DNA from: Petaurus breviceps papuanus
Lineage: Eukaryota; Chordata; Mammalia; Diprotodontia; Petauridae
DNA: 64,000 nt
Reading direction: 5' to 3'
Assembly: GCA_028583685.1 (NCBI GenBank)
Contig: JAMXIF010000003.1
Span: 51,290,304-51,354,303, forward strand
The position numbers and the translations under genes were made by a program. The notes under the pieces were generated by a model. The model was not told the origin of the DNA, did no database searches, and was given only the letters and a program-made list of their open reading frames with translations. This document shows positions 11,915 through 21,700 of this stretch, piece after piece (positions within the stretch are counted from its first letter, which is position 1; every line of letters starts with the position of its first letter).

Positions 11915-12110
11915 CTTAGATACAGAGCTGGAAGGTACCTTTGAGGCTTCCTAGTACAACCCCCTCATTTTACAGATGAGAAAACCAGAGCCCAGGGGGC
12001 TGACATTTTCAAATACACTCAGGTGATAAAACATTGAAGGTGGGACTTGTACCCAGATCCTCTAACTTCAGAACCAATGCTCTTTCTACTCTATTGCCTC
12101 CACTGTAGGC
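11915..12110 (-). mobile_element. MIR-like SINE, antisense
   Basis: Reads GAGCTGGAAGGTACCTTTGA, then CCCCTCATTTTACAGATGAG, then GGTGGGACTTGTACCCAG and AATGCTCTTTCTACTC. Confidence 0.8.
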
Positions 12111-12216
12111 ATGAGTGCTCCACTCAGAAAGAGGTAGAATTAGGGCAAAGAAGCATCCAGTGTCATGAGAATGAGAGCTTGGAACTTCCCTAGAGCTCCT
12201 TTCTCAGTTGAATGTA

Positions 12217-12736
12217 TGTAATGGGAATGTAAATTTAAAGATCTTCCCTGCCCCTAGGCTAAAGTGCACCTGGAGCCTGGGGTGGGAGGCTTGTTTTTCA
12301 GGAGATACTTTTTGATTAGCCAGTGAGTCAATAAGGTTGTTACATTCTCTGAGCCAGGAGAAGGCTATATAAGCCCTCATGTGCAGCTTTGTTTTGGGGC
12401 TCACTTTGAGAAATGTTCTGTGATTTCATCTGGATTCTGGAAAGCCATTGTCCAGAGCCCCCCGGCTTTGAAACCCAGATGTTGATTTGGTATGGATGTA
12501 ATGGTTGCACAGTTTGGAAAACTGTGTACTTGATCTGTTTCTCTGTATTGATAATTCTGTCTGTATACTCTGAAGTTCGGGGTGCTGAGCTTTTTCCCCT
12601 GAACTAGGTAAAGGATACACATCTGATTGATTAAAGTAAGCATGTTAACCCATTTTGAGTTGCTTTCCTTTATCAAAGCAGATCCAAGAACCTGTGATGG
12701 CAGCGACCCTGGGGAGGCTTGGGGTGCTTGCTGCTA
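12217..12736 (+). mobile_element. Solo LTR of an endogenous retrovirus, copy 1
   Basis: Starts TGTAATGGGAATG and carries a TATA-like GGCTATATAAGCC. It is homologous along its length to the antisense copy at 37,527-38,054 (by eye close to 90 percent). The 3' edge is uncertain because the last bases differ from copy 2, and no clear target-site duplication is seen. No internal viral genes are attached, so it is a fossil left by LTR-LTR recombination. Confidence 0.75.
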
Positions 12737-13039
12737 GCTTGCTGTGTGCTAGCACACACAATCATCTAGATATCCATGAATTACAGAATTAGTCTGGTGA
12801 CTAGCAGCACAAACTGAGGGTTAAATTTCAGTCAGCTGCAATGTGTACAGACCATTCATGTACTTATTAAAGCAAAGACAAAAATTAATAGAAAACAGAA
12901 GAATTAAATAATAAAAAGATGTGTGACACTCAGACCCCTGAATATACTTTATTGACAAGCATCAGAAATAGGAAATAAATGAAAGTACATCATCATCAAA
13001 AATAACAATTTTACACTGAAATTTAACTGATGTAAATCA
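12737..13039. other. Unassigned sequence between LTR and RTE pieces
   Basis: AT-rich with no readable gene. By position it may be a degraded part of the RTE fossil. Confidence 0.4.
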
Positions 13040-13300
13040 ATTGCTATCACCTGGAGACCAAAAGGCCATAAAAACTGCCTTTGTTAGAAAATACACTACT
13101 TGTCAAGTGGAAAGATATGGCAGCCAAAGGCAAAACTTGTTTAGAATACAAACTCATTTTAAAATCTTATGGATATAGCTGATAGAAGATTATGAGCAGT
13201 ATTGCCTCATAAGACATTTAGAAGTAGTGAAAGGAAGACATATTTAAGGAAAGTTTTGTGAAAGATCCAACTAGGAAAGTCACCCCAAGGACAGTTGTAG
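13040..13300 (+). mobile_element. RTE-type LINE fossil, linker between EN and RT
   Basis: Broken translation with an EDYEQYCLIRHLE segment near 13,190, which resembles the linker before the RT in RTE/craniofacial-like LINE proteins. Assignment rests mainly on position between the EN and RT pieces. Confidence 0.45.
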
Positions 13301-13304
13301 GGGA

Positions 13305-13434
13305 GGGAAGAAGGAAAGAGGGAATATGCATTCATATAGTCCCAATTATGTGCCAAGCATGGTGCTAAGTGATTTAAAAATATTATCTCATTTTATCAAT
13401 TAAATATCATATTGGAAGTAGGACAACAAACAAA
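13305..13434 (-). mobile_element. MIR fragment, antisense
   Basis: ATTATGTGCCAAGCATGGTG, then TATTATCTCATTTTATC. A short antisense MIR piece within the RTE fossil. Confidence 0.55.
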
Positions 13435-14315
13435 TGAAATATGGAAAAGTTATATAAAGATTTATTTTTAGGTTATACTTTCCACTGATAAGGAAAAGTA
13501 GAGGCACTATGTTGGGACTCTCACAGTGGTCCTCATAACAATTTCATAATCTCATATTTGCTTCTTGAGGAAGTTGAAATGACACTGAAGAAAACAAAGA
13601 TAGGGAACGTAACTGGATTAGACAAGAACAAATATATGCAGAAGAGAGCCATAGGCAACACAATTTTCAGATTATTAAGGGTATTAAGATGTGGAGTGGA
13701 ACATATCAAAGATAAGGGGAAAAAATCTGGGTTCTTGTTACCAAAAAGGTGACCAAGAAAAACAGAACCAACTACTGATCCATAGTGCCTAAATTCTGAC
13801 TATATAAAGTATATAGGAGAATAATATACTTACAGTAATATTACTCATGAGAATATAAGGAAAGAAATAGGCTTTTGTATTATACGGTAGTCCACATCTT
13901 TAATATCATACAATTGATTGAAAATGTGGAGAAATACGAAATCTCATCATACTTATTATTTAATCATAAAAAAACAGCATTTAAAGACCAAAATGCCACC
14001 TTAAAAAAACTTTCTTCCAACAAAGTGTCTCCTATATATATATACATATATTACAAAATTGTACAAGATTCCTTTAAAATGTATAACAGAGAAAAATTTG
14101 TTGGGTGACCTCCTGATTATTAATATCAAAAAAGGAACAAAACAGAGAGGTATATGTTTGTCAAGGGTGTTCTCCACTGCTATGAAAGCAACCCAGTGCA
14201 GGTTGTAAGTTAAGAAAGATTCACTAAATATGATAAAGTACTCTTGCTTGTAGATGACATTGCATTGATTACATCAAGCTCCACAACACTATGGAGTCTC
14301 CTAAATGAAATCCAT
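13435..14315 (+). mobile_element. RTE-type LINE fossil, reverse transcriptase
   Basis: Frames read EEVEMTLKKTKIGNVTGLD (RT block before GPD), NIIQLIENVEKYE (the HI...LIE..EY block), an F..KKAF-like block, and VDDIALITS near 14,250, where [AV]DD is the catalytic motif of the RT. The frame changes several times and stops are frequent, so the copy is dead. Clade assignment (RTE, non-BovB type) is by motif memory. Confidence 0.8.
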
Positions 14316-14399
14316 AGTCATTAAATAGTTTGACCTTACTATCTGCCCAGGAAACCCCAGGCACATGAAGTATGTCTGTTGGTCAGACTGATATTCCAT

Positions 14400-15090
14400 T
14401 CAATAAACAGCCCATAAAGCTCATGTTAACATATATATATCTTGAGCAGACACTGCAAATAGACAGTGACCTTCATTCTGGACCTGAATCTAGTGTTGAA
14501 CAGGAGTACAACAGGCTAGATTTCCTTTGGGAAAATTCATGGTTCTTTTAATGACCCAAGCTTCTTTATGAAACATAGGCCCATATATTTAACACCTATG
14601 TCCTTCTGTTGTATGACTACAAGTCACAGAAACCTAAAGTCTCTGAAGAATTGAGATTGAGGATCATCCAATGGGTCATGGAGAGATGCAACACATACAA
14701 AAAAAGAAATTAAAGAGAAATGGGTCAGGATGTCTTTGTTGAGATTCAGGTATGGACGTATTATCTGTGTGCTTCATTGTATACTCATAATTTCAAGATA
14801 ATGTGCAAGATTCTCAGCATGTTTGGTTGGACCCCTGTAGTGAAATTATGGTGGACAAGGAGGAGAGTTTTGTAGAATGGACAGGCGTGTTTTGCTTGTG
14901 ATCTGTATCCTTGGAGAAAACACGCAAGTTGATGAGATCACAATTCCTTTGGGTTGCTGGATTGTTCCTAGGACGATAAAAAGGATACAAAGTATTGCAT
15001 GTTTTTGGGGGAAGAGAGGTTTCAAATCTGTGATTTTGTGGCCATAAGGAACACTGGGTGTAGATATTCCTTCTATACCTATGGAAGATA
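14400..15090 (+). mobile_element. RTE-type LINE fossil, C-terminal part
   Basis: LMLTYIYLEQTLQID matches the 'YIYLGQ' block after the RT palm. HIFNTYVLLLYDYKSQ matches 'FNTCVLPVLTYGSETW', and RIIQWVMERCN matches 'QRAMERCM'. The distal part to 15,090 is weaker. Confidence 0.7.
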
Positions 15091-15230
15091 GACAAGTCAT
15101 CTATAACTAATAGTCTAAAGTGACTTGTCCTTGGTTACCCTGCAAGTATCATTGATAGGACTTGAACCAAGGTCTGTCTGACTATAAGGCTATAGTCTAT
15201 CTATCATCTATCCATTTGACTACTCTGCTC
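15090..15230 (-). mobile_element. MIR-like SINE, antisense
   Basis: AAAGTGACTTGTCCTTGGTT, then GATAGGACTTGAACCAAGG, then a reversed head. Degenerate. Confidence 0.65.
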
Positions 15231-16214
15231 TTACCTTGTACATATGTTTGTTTTCATTGTTTTAACCATATCCATCACCTTGATCTCCATACCGTTTTTG
15301 AACTCTGATTGATCACAACAGTACCTTACAAATTTTCATTGAATTGAAGCTAAGTAATGTGACATTGGCTATCCCTACTGGGAAGCATACCTGGAGTTGG
15401 GCACCCTTTGGGGTGCCTCATGTGCTTTAGTGTCCTCTTGTGTCAGGGGTGCTGTACCTGGAATGATACTGCGCTGGCCCTTTCTAGTGGACATCCTGAT
15501 AAAAGACATAGGTAACCAGAGGTTCTGGTGGGTACCCATGTTATGGGCCTAGGACAGAAGGAGAAATTCACAGGGACCTCTCAGAAGCCTCTGGTTGCAT
15601 GTGCTCTTTTATCATACTCCAGTCAGAACACAGCATCACTGGATGTCCTGAGAGCGCATGGCGATTCGCTTCCGTACCGTCCCCAACAGCTCTGCTCATG
15701 ATCTGAATAACACCTTCTGCTTCTGGCTCCTTAGCAACCTATTCAGTCCTTGATAATTATATGACTGTAACTCTGTATGAATAATCTGATACTTCTTGAC
15801 CATTCTAGGGTAGTACCCGACTAGTGGCGGTCTTTCCTTGCAACCTAGTTCAGAAGATTTCAGCGTGGTCCACCCTTGACTGTGGCTGGGAAGTATATGA
15901 AAAACTTCCAGTAACTCCCATCAACTTTCCCCATCCTATTCCCAGGTTTTTGAGTATTACTGAATAAAGTAATGAGCCATGCTTATTGGGATCATTATAA
16001 ATTCATGTTAGCTAACCTCAGCTGAGCCCTCCCTAAACCAGCTTTATTTGTTTTCAGTATGGTATGTGAAGGAAGATACATTAAGTCAGTGGATATCAAT
16101 CAAATGCTGCAGCTTCCTGGGCGATACTGATACTGCTCCTTCTTAGAACTGACTAGGGGGATCCTTTGCCTCAATAGTATTCTCCAGTTTGTTTTCCAAA
16201 CCTTTTGTACAGAT
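15231..16214. other. Unassigned 1-kb block with an imperfect hairpin
   Basis: No known repeat or gene was recognised on either strand. It contains an imperfect inverted repeat centred near 15,555 (15,498-15,522 against 15,588-15,613) and an AATAAA at about 15,963. It could be a non-autonomous DNA element, an LTR remnant or single-copy sequence. Confidence 0.5.
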
Positions 16215-16600
16215 CTCAAGCCTTTCACCTTACCCTTATACCATTCACTCTCAGAAAATGACCCTGTCTCTTACTTTGCTAAGAAGTTGGAGGCATCCAC
16301 CAGTAGCTCTTGTAACTCTCCTCCTCCGTACCTCAAAACTTCTTTGAACTTTCATCTCTTCTCTGTTTTTACTGACCAATTCACAGTCTGATTCTGGTAA
16401 CACGCTTTCTTTGCTAAAGCCTTTTAAAAAAATCTCCTTTTACTTTACTCCTAAAGTTCAAGAAAAAGATTTCCCTAACCTACTCCAGCTCCTTTATGTT
16501 GTCTAGGCTTAAAAAAAAAAACCAACTCTTGATATCTCTTTCCTGTCTTCTCATTATATTTTGAAGCAGCCCCCTCTCTTTTAATACTGAAATATCGCTA
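16215..16600 (+). mobile_element. L2 internal fragment, sense
   Basis: ATACCATTCACTCTCAGAAA, then CTCTTACTTTGCTAAGAAGT and GAGGCATCCACCAGTAGCTC fit an old L2 ORF2 region in sense direction. Confidence 0.55.
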
Positions 16601-17219
16601 TCTGATTTAGTGTTTGTTTAGCTTTCCATGCTCCTTATATAGGTTAGTTCAGTTTAAGCAAAGAAATCTTAAAAAAAAACCAGTATCTATCTATCTCATT
16701 TCTATAAAGCAAGGTATTAAACATTTCAGAAATAAAAACTGGCTTCCTAGTGGTCCCTTGTACATACACATTTTATTGTTGTTGTTCCATAGCTTCAAAT
16801 CACACATAAAAGAAGTTGGAAGGTGTAAAATAAACTTTGAGATCTTGGCATGTCAGGCCCAGTTCAACCAGAGACATAAGGCAATACCTTCTGGAGAAAA
16901 AAATCAATTCAAAAAGTAGATATAACTTTCTTTGGCCTTAAAAACGGCTCATATAATTATTAATATACTTTACTGTACTTTTCAAATGAGTTCAGAAAGC
17001 AGTAAATTGTGTTCTAAAAGGCTTGAGTGTAGCCTCATATTGTATTTGTATATGAATAGATGTACCTATGTATGTAAATACACACGGACACATTTTTCTT
17101 TGCTTTGTAGGTGATCAACTTTTCATATTCCTCTTTCCAGAAAAGCCTGGGTTTTTTCTTACAATCCACAGGGAGAGATTTAATTTTTTAATTCTTTTAC
17201 AGATAGTTTTAAATGAGTA
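16601..17219. other. Sequence just upstream of the ASXL3 CpG island
   Basis: AT-rich, with no repeat or gene recognised. It lies immediately upstream of the promoter region and may hold proximal control elements. Confidence 0.5.
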
Positions 17220-17557
17220 GCGAAGGGGGTGTGTTCGTGCATGTTGTGCAGGACGGGGCGGCGGGGAGGCGTCTTCCGTGGGGGGCTGTCGGTGGGCTAT
17301 GGGGCGCACAGCCTGCTGGGAGGTATGGTCTGTGATTTTTTTGGGGGGAGGGGGATGTTTAGGGTGGGAGTTTGGTGAACAAGGGTCTCGCGAGGGTTGG
17401 GGGGGTGGGGGCGGTCGGCGCGTCCTTTTGCCGGATTCGCGAGGCACGCACAGATGTGTCTGTGGGGCTGTGCGCGTGAGGGAGTGAATGAGCGAGTGTA
17501 TATGCCCGCGCGCGTGAGCGTGTGCGAGTGTGTGTTATGTTCGGTCGCCATTCCCCG

Positions 17558-17565
17558 TGACGTCA
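17558..17565. promoter_or_regulatory. Full palindromic CRE (TGACGTCA)
   Basis: Exact CREB/ATF consensus TGACGTCA, preceded 6 bases upstream by a CGCCAT core (17,546-17,551) that fits YY1. A half-site CGTCA lies at 17,917-17,921. Position in a CpG island close upstream of the coding start supports a functional promoter role, which is inferred. Confidence 0.75.
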
Positions 17566-17756
17566 GAGTGTATTGTTGTGAGCCGAGCGAGCATCCTCGG
17601 AGCTGTCACAGCCGCCGCCGCCGCCGGTGCTGCTGCCGCTGCCGCTGCGGCCGCGGTGCGCGAGCCCCAGCGCGAGCCAGCCCAGCCCCGGCGCCGGCGC
17701 CCCCGCCCTCCCGGCCCTCGCTCACTCACGCGCCTCCCGCTCGCTCGCGCTCTGCC

Positions 17757-17851
17757 CCCCTCCCCCCCCCCCCCGTCCCCTCCCCCCCGCAGTGTGTGTG
17801 TGCGTGCGTGCGTGTGTGGTGTGTGTATGTGTGTGTGTGGTGTGCGTGTGC
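17757..17851. repeat. C-run followed by (TG/CG)n tract in the 5' UTR region
   Basis: 17,757-17,789 is almost only C, with single T and G interruptions. 17,791-17,851 alternates TG and CG. The first could form an i-motif on + and a G-quadruplex on -. The second is alternating purine-pyrimidine and so prone to Z-DNA. Lengths here are often mis-assembled. Confidence 0.85.
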
Positions 17852-17873
17852 GGGTCACCGGGTCACTGGGTCA
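17852..17873 (+). promoter_or_regulatory. Three GGGTCA half-sites spaced by 2 (DR2-like)
   Basis: GGGTCA occurs at 17,852-17,857, 17,860-17,865 and 17,868-17,873, always two bases apart. Two overlapping DR2 arrangements result, a spacing known to bind RAR/RXR-type nuclear receptors. An 8-base microsatellite is the neutral alternative. Confidence 0.5.
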
Positions 17874-17941
17874 TTGTCTCCGCGCTCGAGCCCCGAGCAC
17901 CCCGTGGAATCCCCCACGTCACAATCAGAACCATCAATGAG

Positions 17942-17953
17942 ATGCAAACATGA
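17942..17953 (+). other. Minimal upstream ORF (M-Q-T-stop) overlapping the ASXL3 start
   Basis: ATGCAAACATGA: this upstream ATG is followed by two codons and a TGA whose TGA shares bases with the ASXL3 ATG (ATGA overlap). Another ATG at 17,937 lies in the third frame. Context is moderate for 17,942 (G at -3), weak for 17,937 (T at -3), and good for the main start (A at -3, A at +4). A role in start choice is inferred. Confidence 0.6.
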
Positions 17954-18003
17954 AAGACAAGAGGAAGAAGAAGGACCGCACCTGGGCCGAAGCTGCCCGC
18001 CTG
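17950..18003 (+). CDS. ASXL3: ASXL3 exon 1, coding part (residues 1-18)
   Basis: Encodes MKDKRKKKDRTWAEAARL, which equals my memory of the human ASXL3 N-terminus. ASXL1 and ASXL2 differ in the basic stretch. ASXL3 is a nuclear Polycomb-related scaffold. Its DEUBAD domain activates the BAP1 deubiquitinase of the PR-DUB complex, which removes ubiquitin from H2A K119, and a C-terminal PHD finger lies far downstream, outside this window. The exon holds a lysine/arginine-rich start and the first helix (WAEAA) of the HARE-HTH domain. It ends in phase 0 at a strong donor, CTG|GTACGT. The upstream frame carries no other in-frame ATG nearby, and the CpG island and exon 2 at 56,157 support this start. 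Loss of one human copy is known to cause Bainbridge-Ropers syndrome. Confidence 0.96.
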
Positions 18004-18118
18004 GTACGTACAGACCGCAGACCCCCGTCCGCCGGGTCCCGCCGCCCCGGGCTCCGGCCCCAGCCTCAGCCTCAGCTTCAGCCTCGGGGTGGGTGGGAGG
18101 GTGTTTGGGGGGAGTCTT

Positions 18119-18320
18119 TGTTATTCTCCGGGATCAAGATCGCTGGGGGTGGGGGGGATGTGTGTAAGGGAGTGTGTAATCGTGTGTGTGAGTGAGTGTG
18201 CTTGCGCGCGCGTGGAGGGGCCAGTGGTTGAACTCACGGGAGTCCCCCCCCCCCCCCCGCCCCGCCCCCGCCCCCCCCCCCCCCCCCCCCCCCCCCCCAT
18301 CTTGATCCCGGAGAATAACA
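18119..18320. repeat. Perfect 22-base inverted repeat around G- and C-runs
   Basis: 18,119-18,140 is the exact reverse complement of 18,299-18,320. Just inside the left arm is a G-rich run (18,145-18,157) and just inside the right arm a C-rich run (18,244-18,298), so the stem could extend after a short mismatch. This forms a hairpin in RNA or a cruciform in DNA. A foldback artefact of sequencing through poly-C is a real alternative. Confidence 0.85.
18244..18298. repeat. Poly-C tract, 55 bases
   Basis: C throughout except G at 18,259, 18,264 and 18,270. The - strand is poly-G and can form a G-quadruplex. It lies 240 bases inside intron 1. Confidence 0.95.
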
Positions 18321-18770
18321 GCCAGGGGTTTGCTTTCTATGCTTTAGTGACTGTATCTACTCGCTTATTACTCGCCCCTCTCCACTTCCCTTCTGCCGCT
18401 CGCCAGACCTTTGTGTGGCAATTACCACTCCCTCTCCCTCCCCTCCACCCCCTGGAATTTCATCAATAACTCTCTTCGTGTGCACAGTCTGTGTTGGACG
18501 TATGTATGTACAGGCTGCGTGTCCATACATCGCACATGCATGCATGGTGTGTGTAGTACCGACACGGACACTTGCGTGCCTTGTGTCCGGTACGTGTACA
18601 GTGTATGCATGCGTGTGGGGACATCGAGTGCATGTGTACCGTGTCCTGTGTTATCATGTCTGCATACTTTGTGTGGAGGTGTACAGTATATGTGTGTTTA
18701 GGGGCATTGTGCTTCTGTTCCATGCCTTGATGTACATTTTGTGCACGTGTGTACAGTGTGTGTCCCGAGA
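18321..18770. other. Start of intron 1, degenerate TG-rich sequence
   Basis: 18,480-18,770 is full of TGTG, TGCATG and GTAC units, the decayed remains of a TG microsatellite. No gene is present; the overlapping open frames here are by-products of that composition. Confidence 0.6.
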
Positions 18771-21700
18771 AGTTGGGTCAGGGTCAGTTTCGGTGGAGAG
18801 TTCTAAAGACGATCCAGATAGGTGTGTTTCACAGTTAGGATTTTGCAGCCTGTGGTTGGCGGTTTTTAATTTTTTGGTCCCTCCGTAGCCTTTACGATCT
18901 CGTGTTTTGATTATTGAAAGAATGTGTCTATAGTAGATATGCAGCAGCGGCACTATCATTTGGTTTGGTGCGTTTGTTTTTTCTTTTAAAGGAAAGCTGT
19001 GAAACTCATTCTCTCTTTGAAAGGATTTTTCGGTACAGTGTGTGTCTCGTGGGACTTAGCCTTTCTCTAGTTCAACTGCATAAATTACATGTCCACAAAG
19101 TTTAGTTGCTGTTATAAATTGAAGAAAAACCGAAAAAAAAAATCAGAAGACACCCAAAATATGCTATGGAGTTTCCGTAAAAATGATTTCACTTAGTAGC
19201 TTCAGTTAATTTTGAGCTTTTAAATGCTTACCTTTTGTGTGTGAAGAGCATTTATGTACAGTGTAGATATTTTGTGGTTGTTGAAGGGGCCATTATGTAT
19301 CTTTAAAGGCTTTGATTCTAGCAAAGGCATATAAGAAGAGGCCTTTATTGCTCCCTACCCCACCCCACTCCAGGAGTCAAATTGTATGGTTTAAATATAG
19401 CCCTAATATAGTGGTAATTTTTGTCTCCAGGTCTTTTTTTTTGTTTCCTCCTGACTTTATTTTGCAGTATTGTATACAGTGCTGTTTCTTGCCTCAGCTG
19501 TAATTGACTTAACTAGCATTGTTTGTTGGATGGATTTGATAGATGGAACTTAGTGTATGTAACCAGTAACTTTCAAGTTGATCTTAGATTGTAGATTTTT
19601 GGGTGATTTTGGGGCTGAGCATAGTATAGTACTCACAATTCTCTTGCCCATTAAGTCATAGTTTATATTGTTTGAAGGACTATATGATTCATTATTTCAT
19701 TTTCTTGGAAAAACAGTAAAGTCTTATTGCAAAACCCAGACGCATTTTCAAGTAAACAATGATGTGATTGATACATATTCTAAAATAATGAGCACAAGTT
19801 AGCTGTATATGCCTGTTCAGAAATATCTCCTGAATAGTAAATACATTTATTCTTATAAGGTCTTACGGTAGACATCAATATACAATGAGTAAATTTTTCC
19901 ATTTTGGTTACTGTGGTATTCCTATTATTTGATCTAATTGTAACAGATATCATAATTAAGGTCTTGAAATTAATGTCCAAATCACAGTTCTTTTCTGAGA
20001 GTTGAATTTTTTCCTTGCAAAGTTCGTTGCTGGGAATAGACACATTGGGAATCAACAACACAAAAGAATTAATGATAGACCAGATGTCTGTATTTTTACC
20101 AGACATATTGAACCTAGTAGGTATGGCAATTTTTCAATTTGGTACAAGTTTTTCCCCTGATACTTGTGTGAATGTGTGTGTTCAGAATTTGACATTTGAT
20201 ACAAAATATTTAGAATAAAACAGCAAGTTTTTTTATTTAAAAGTTTTTTTTTAATTGACATGTACACAATTATTTTGAGTTTAGGAGGAAATTTGGTTAT
20301 TTGGTAAAGAAGTATTTTCTTGTTTCATACCATCTTCTAGATCTTACATGGTAAACAAACCATTTTGACTGTTAGAAATGAATAGTAGAATTAATTTGTT
20401 GTTGTGAAGAAAGAATTTTCCCTTTCATACTTCTGATAGAAGAAATATTTTTGTTACATGTTTTAATTTCCTCTTGTTGACTCTTTTAAGGGAGATTTTA
20501 TTCTTTCACCCTACTGGATAACTAGTTGTTTGGTTTTAAAAGTAATGTTTCATACAGGAGAAACACAAGCAACCCAATGATTTGCTTTGGAGGACAAACT
20601 ATGTAAATGAATATATTGAGAATAAGTTTTGTGTTAATGTCCTTGGGGAGTGGAAGGGAGAAGAAACAAGCAATTGGGCAAAAAATGACTAGATTGATAG
20701 AAATGTGACCCAGAACTTGTTGAAAACATTAAAAAGCAAAATCCATGAATTTTTGTCTAAATGTAACAACTTGCTTTCCATTCTTAAGAAAAACTATGGA
20801 AGAAGTAAAATTCTGGAGCAATTAAAACCTTGTCAGAAAACTAGAATTTCTCTTACTTCTCAAGCAAATTATAATGTCTCAGAAGCTACATACTGTGAGG
20901 TACCCTCTGGGGGTTTTCTTTCCGATATATATAGTCAGTTACTGGTTATTGAGTAATAACATTTTATCTCTATCAGGCTAATAATGTGTTCTTATAATGA
21001 CTGTATGGGTGCATATGTGTATGTGTACATGTAAATTTAGAGAGATATACATTGACTCAGTTTAGGGAAGAGAGAAATGATTATAGTTTTTTCATTACAG
21101 GCCAATGTAATTTAAGAAATGTATTGGCCATTAGCAATCTGCCATTTTAAAACAGTAGCAAAGCAGTTTTTCTGCTTTGTGCACTAAATCAGTTTGAAAA
21201 ATTCAGCTTTGTTCACCCCCCTCCCCCACAGCATTCTGCAGTTGCAGTTGTTACTTTGCGCATTTTCATTTAATATGGCAGTCTGCCCCCAAACCAGATG
21301 CATTTTCATCTGCTTTATCTGTTCTTCTAAGGCTGGATAGTCTCTGTGGATCACACAATCACATGGAAGTATCTTCTGTCTTAATATTTGTAGACTACAA
21401 TGGGGATAAAAATCAAAACCATGACTTATGTATAGCTGGGGCTTTGACTTTAATCCTTTTGACTTTTATCTCAAGTCTTCACTCTGTTACTATAAATACA
21501 GTTTAAACCATTGTGAAAGGATCTTCATGCTTCTTTGTGAAAAATGGGGATTTGACCGGACTTTGTTTTACTGAACTAAGGGGTTTCTTTGTTATTGGCT
21601 TAACATAGACCATACTGTTGTCTCCCTATTTGTTCTAGGTTAATTCTTTTTTAGACATGCAAAAATGTTGTTGCTTTGAGAAGCTAGTTTTTTTTTTTAA

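Larger units (their letters stand above)
17220..18240. promoter_or_regulatory. ASXL3: CpG island over the ASXL3 promoter and exon 1
   Basis: G+C and CpG density rise sharply from about 17,220, peak around 17,590-17,760, and fall beyond 18,240. The rest of the window is AT-rich and CpG-poor, so this is a classic unmethylated promoter island. It covers the full CRE (17,558-17,565), a CGCCAT YY1-like site (17,546-17,551), a C-rich tract, a (TG)n tract, three GGGTCA sites and exon 1. There is no TATA box, as is usual for such promoters. The transcription start cannot be fixed from sequence. Confidence 0.85.

Noticed and set aside
12737-15090. Idea that the LTR at 12,217 is the 5' LTR of a full provirus
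   Set aside because: The sequence after it encodes a non-LTR (RTE-like) reverse transcriptase and there is no second LTR in the same direction.
17397-18167. 256-codon + strand open frame, the longest in the window
   Set aside because: It lies in the CpG island, is rich in Arg/Pro/Ala and Cys/Val from GC and TG repeats, and runs through the ASXL3 exon 1 donor in another frame. It is a composition artefact.
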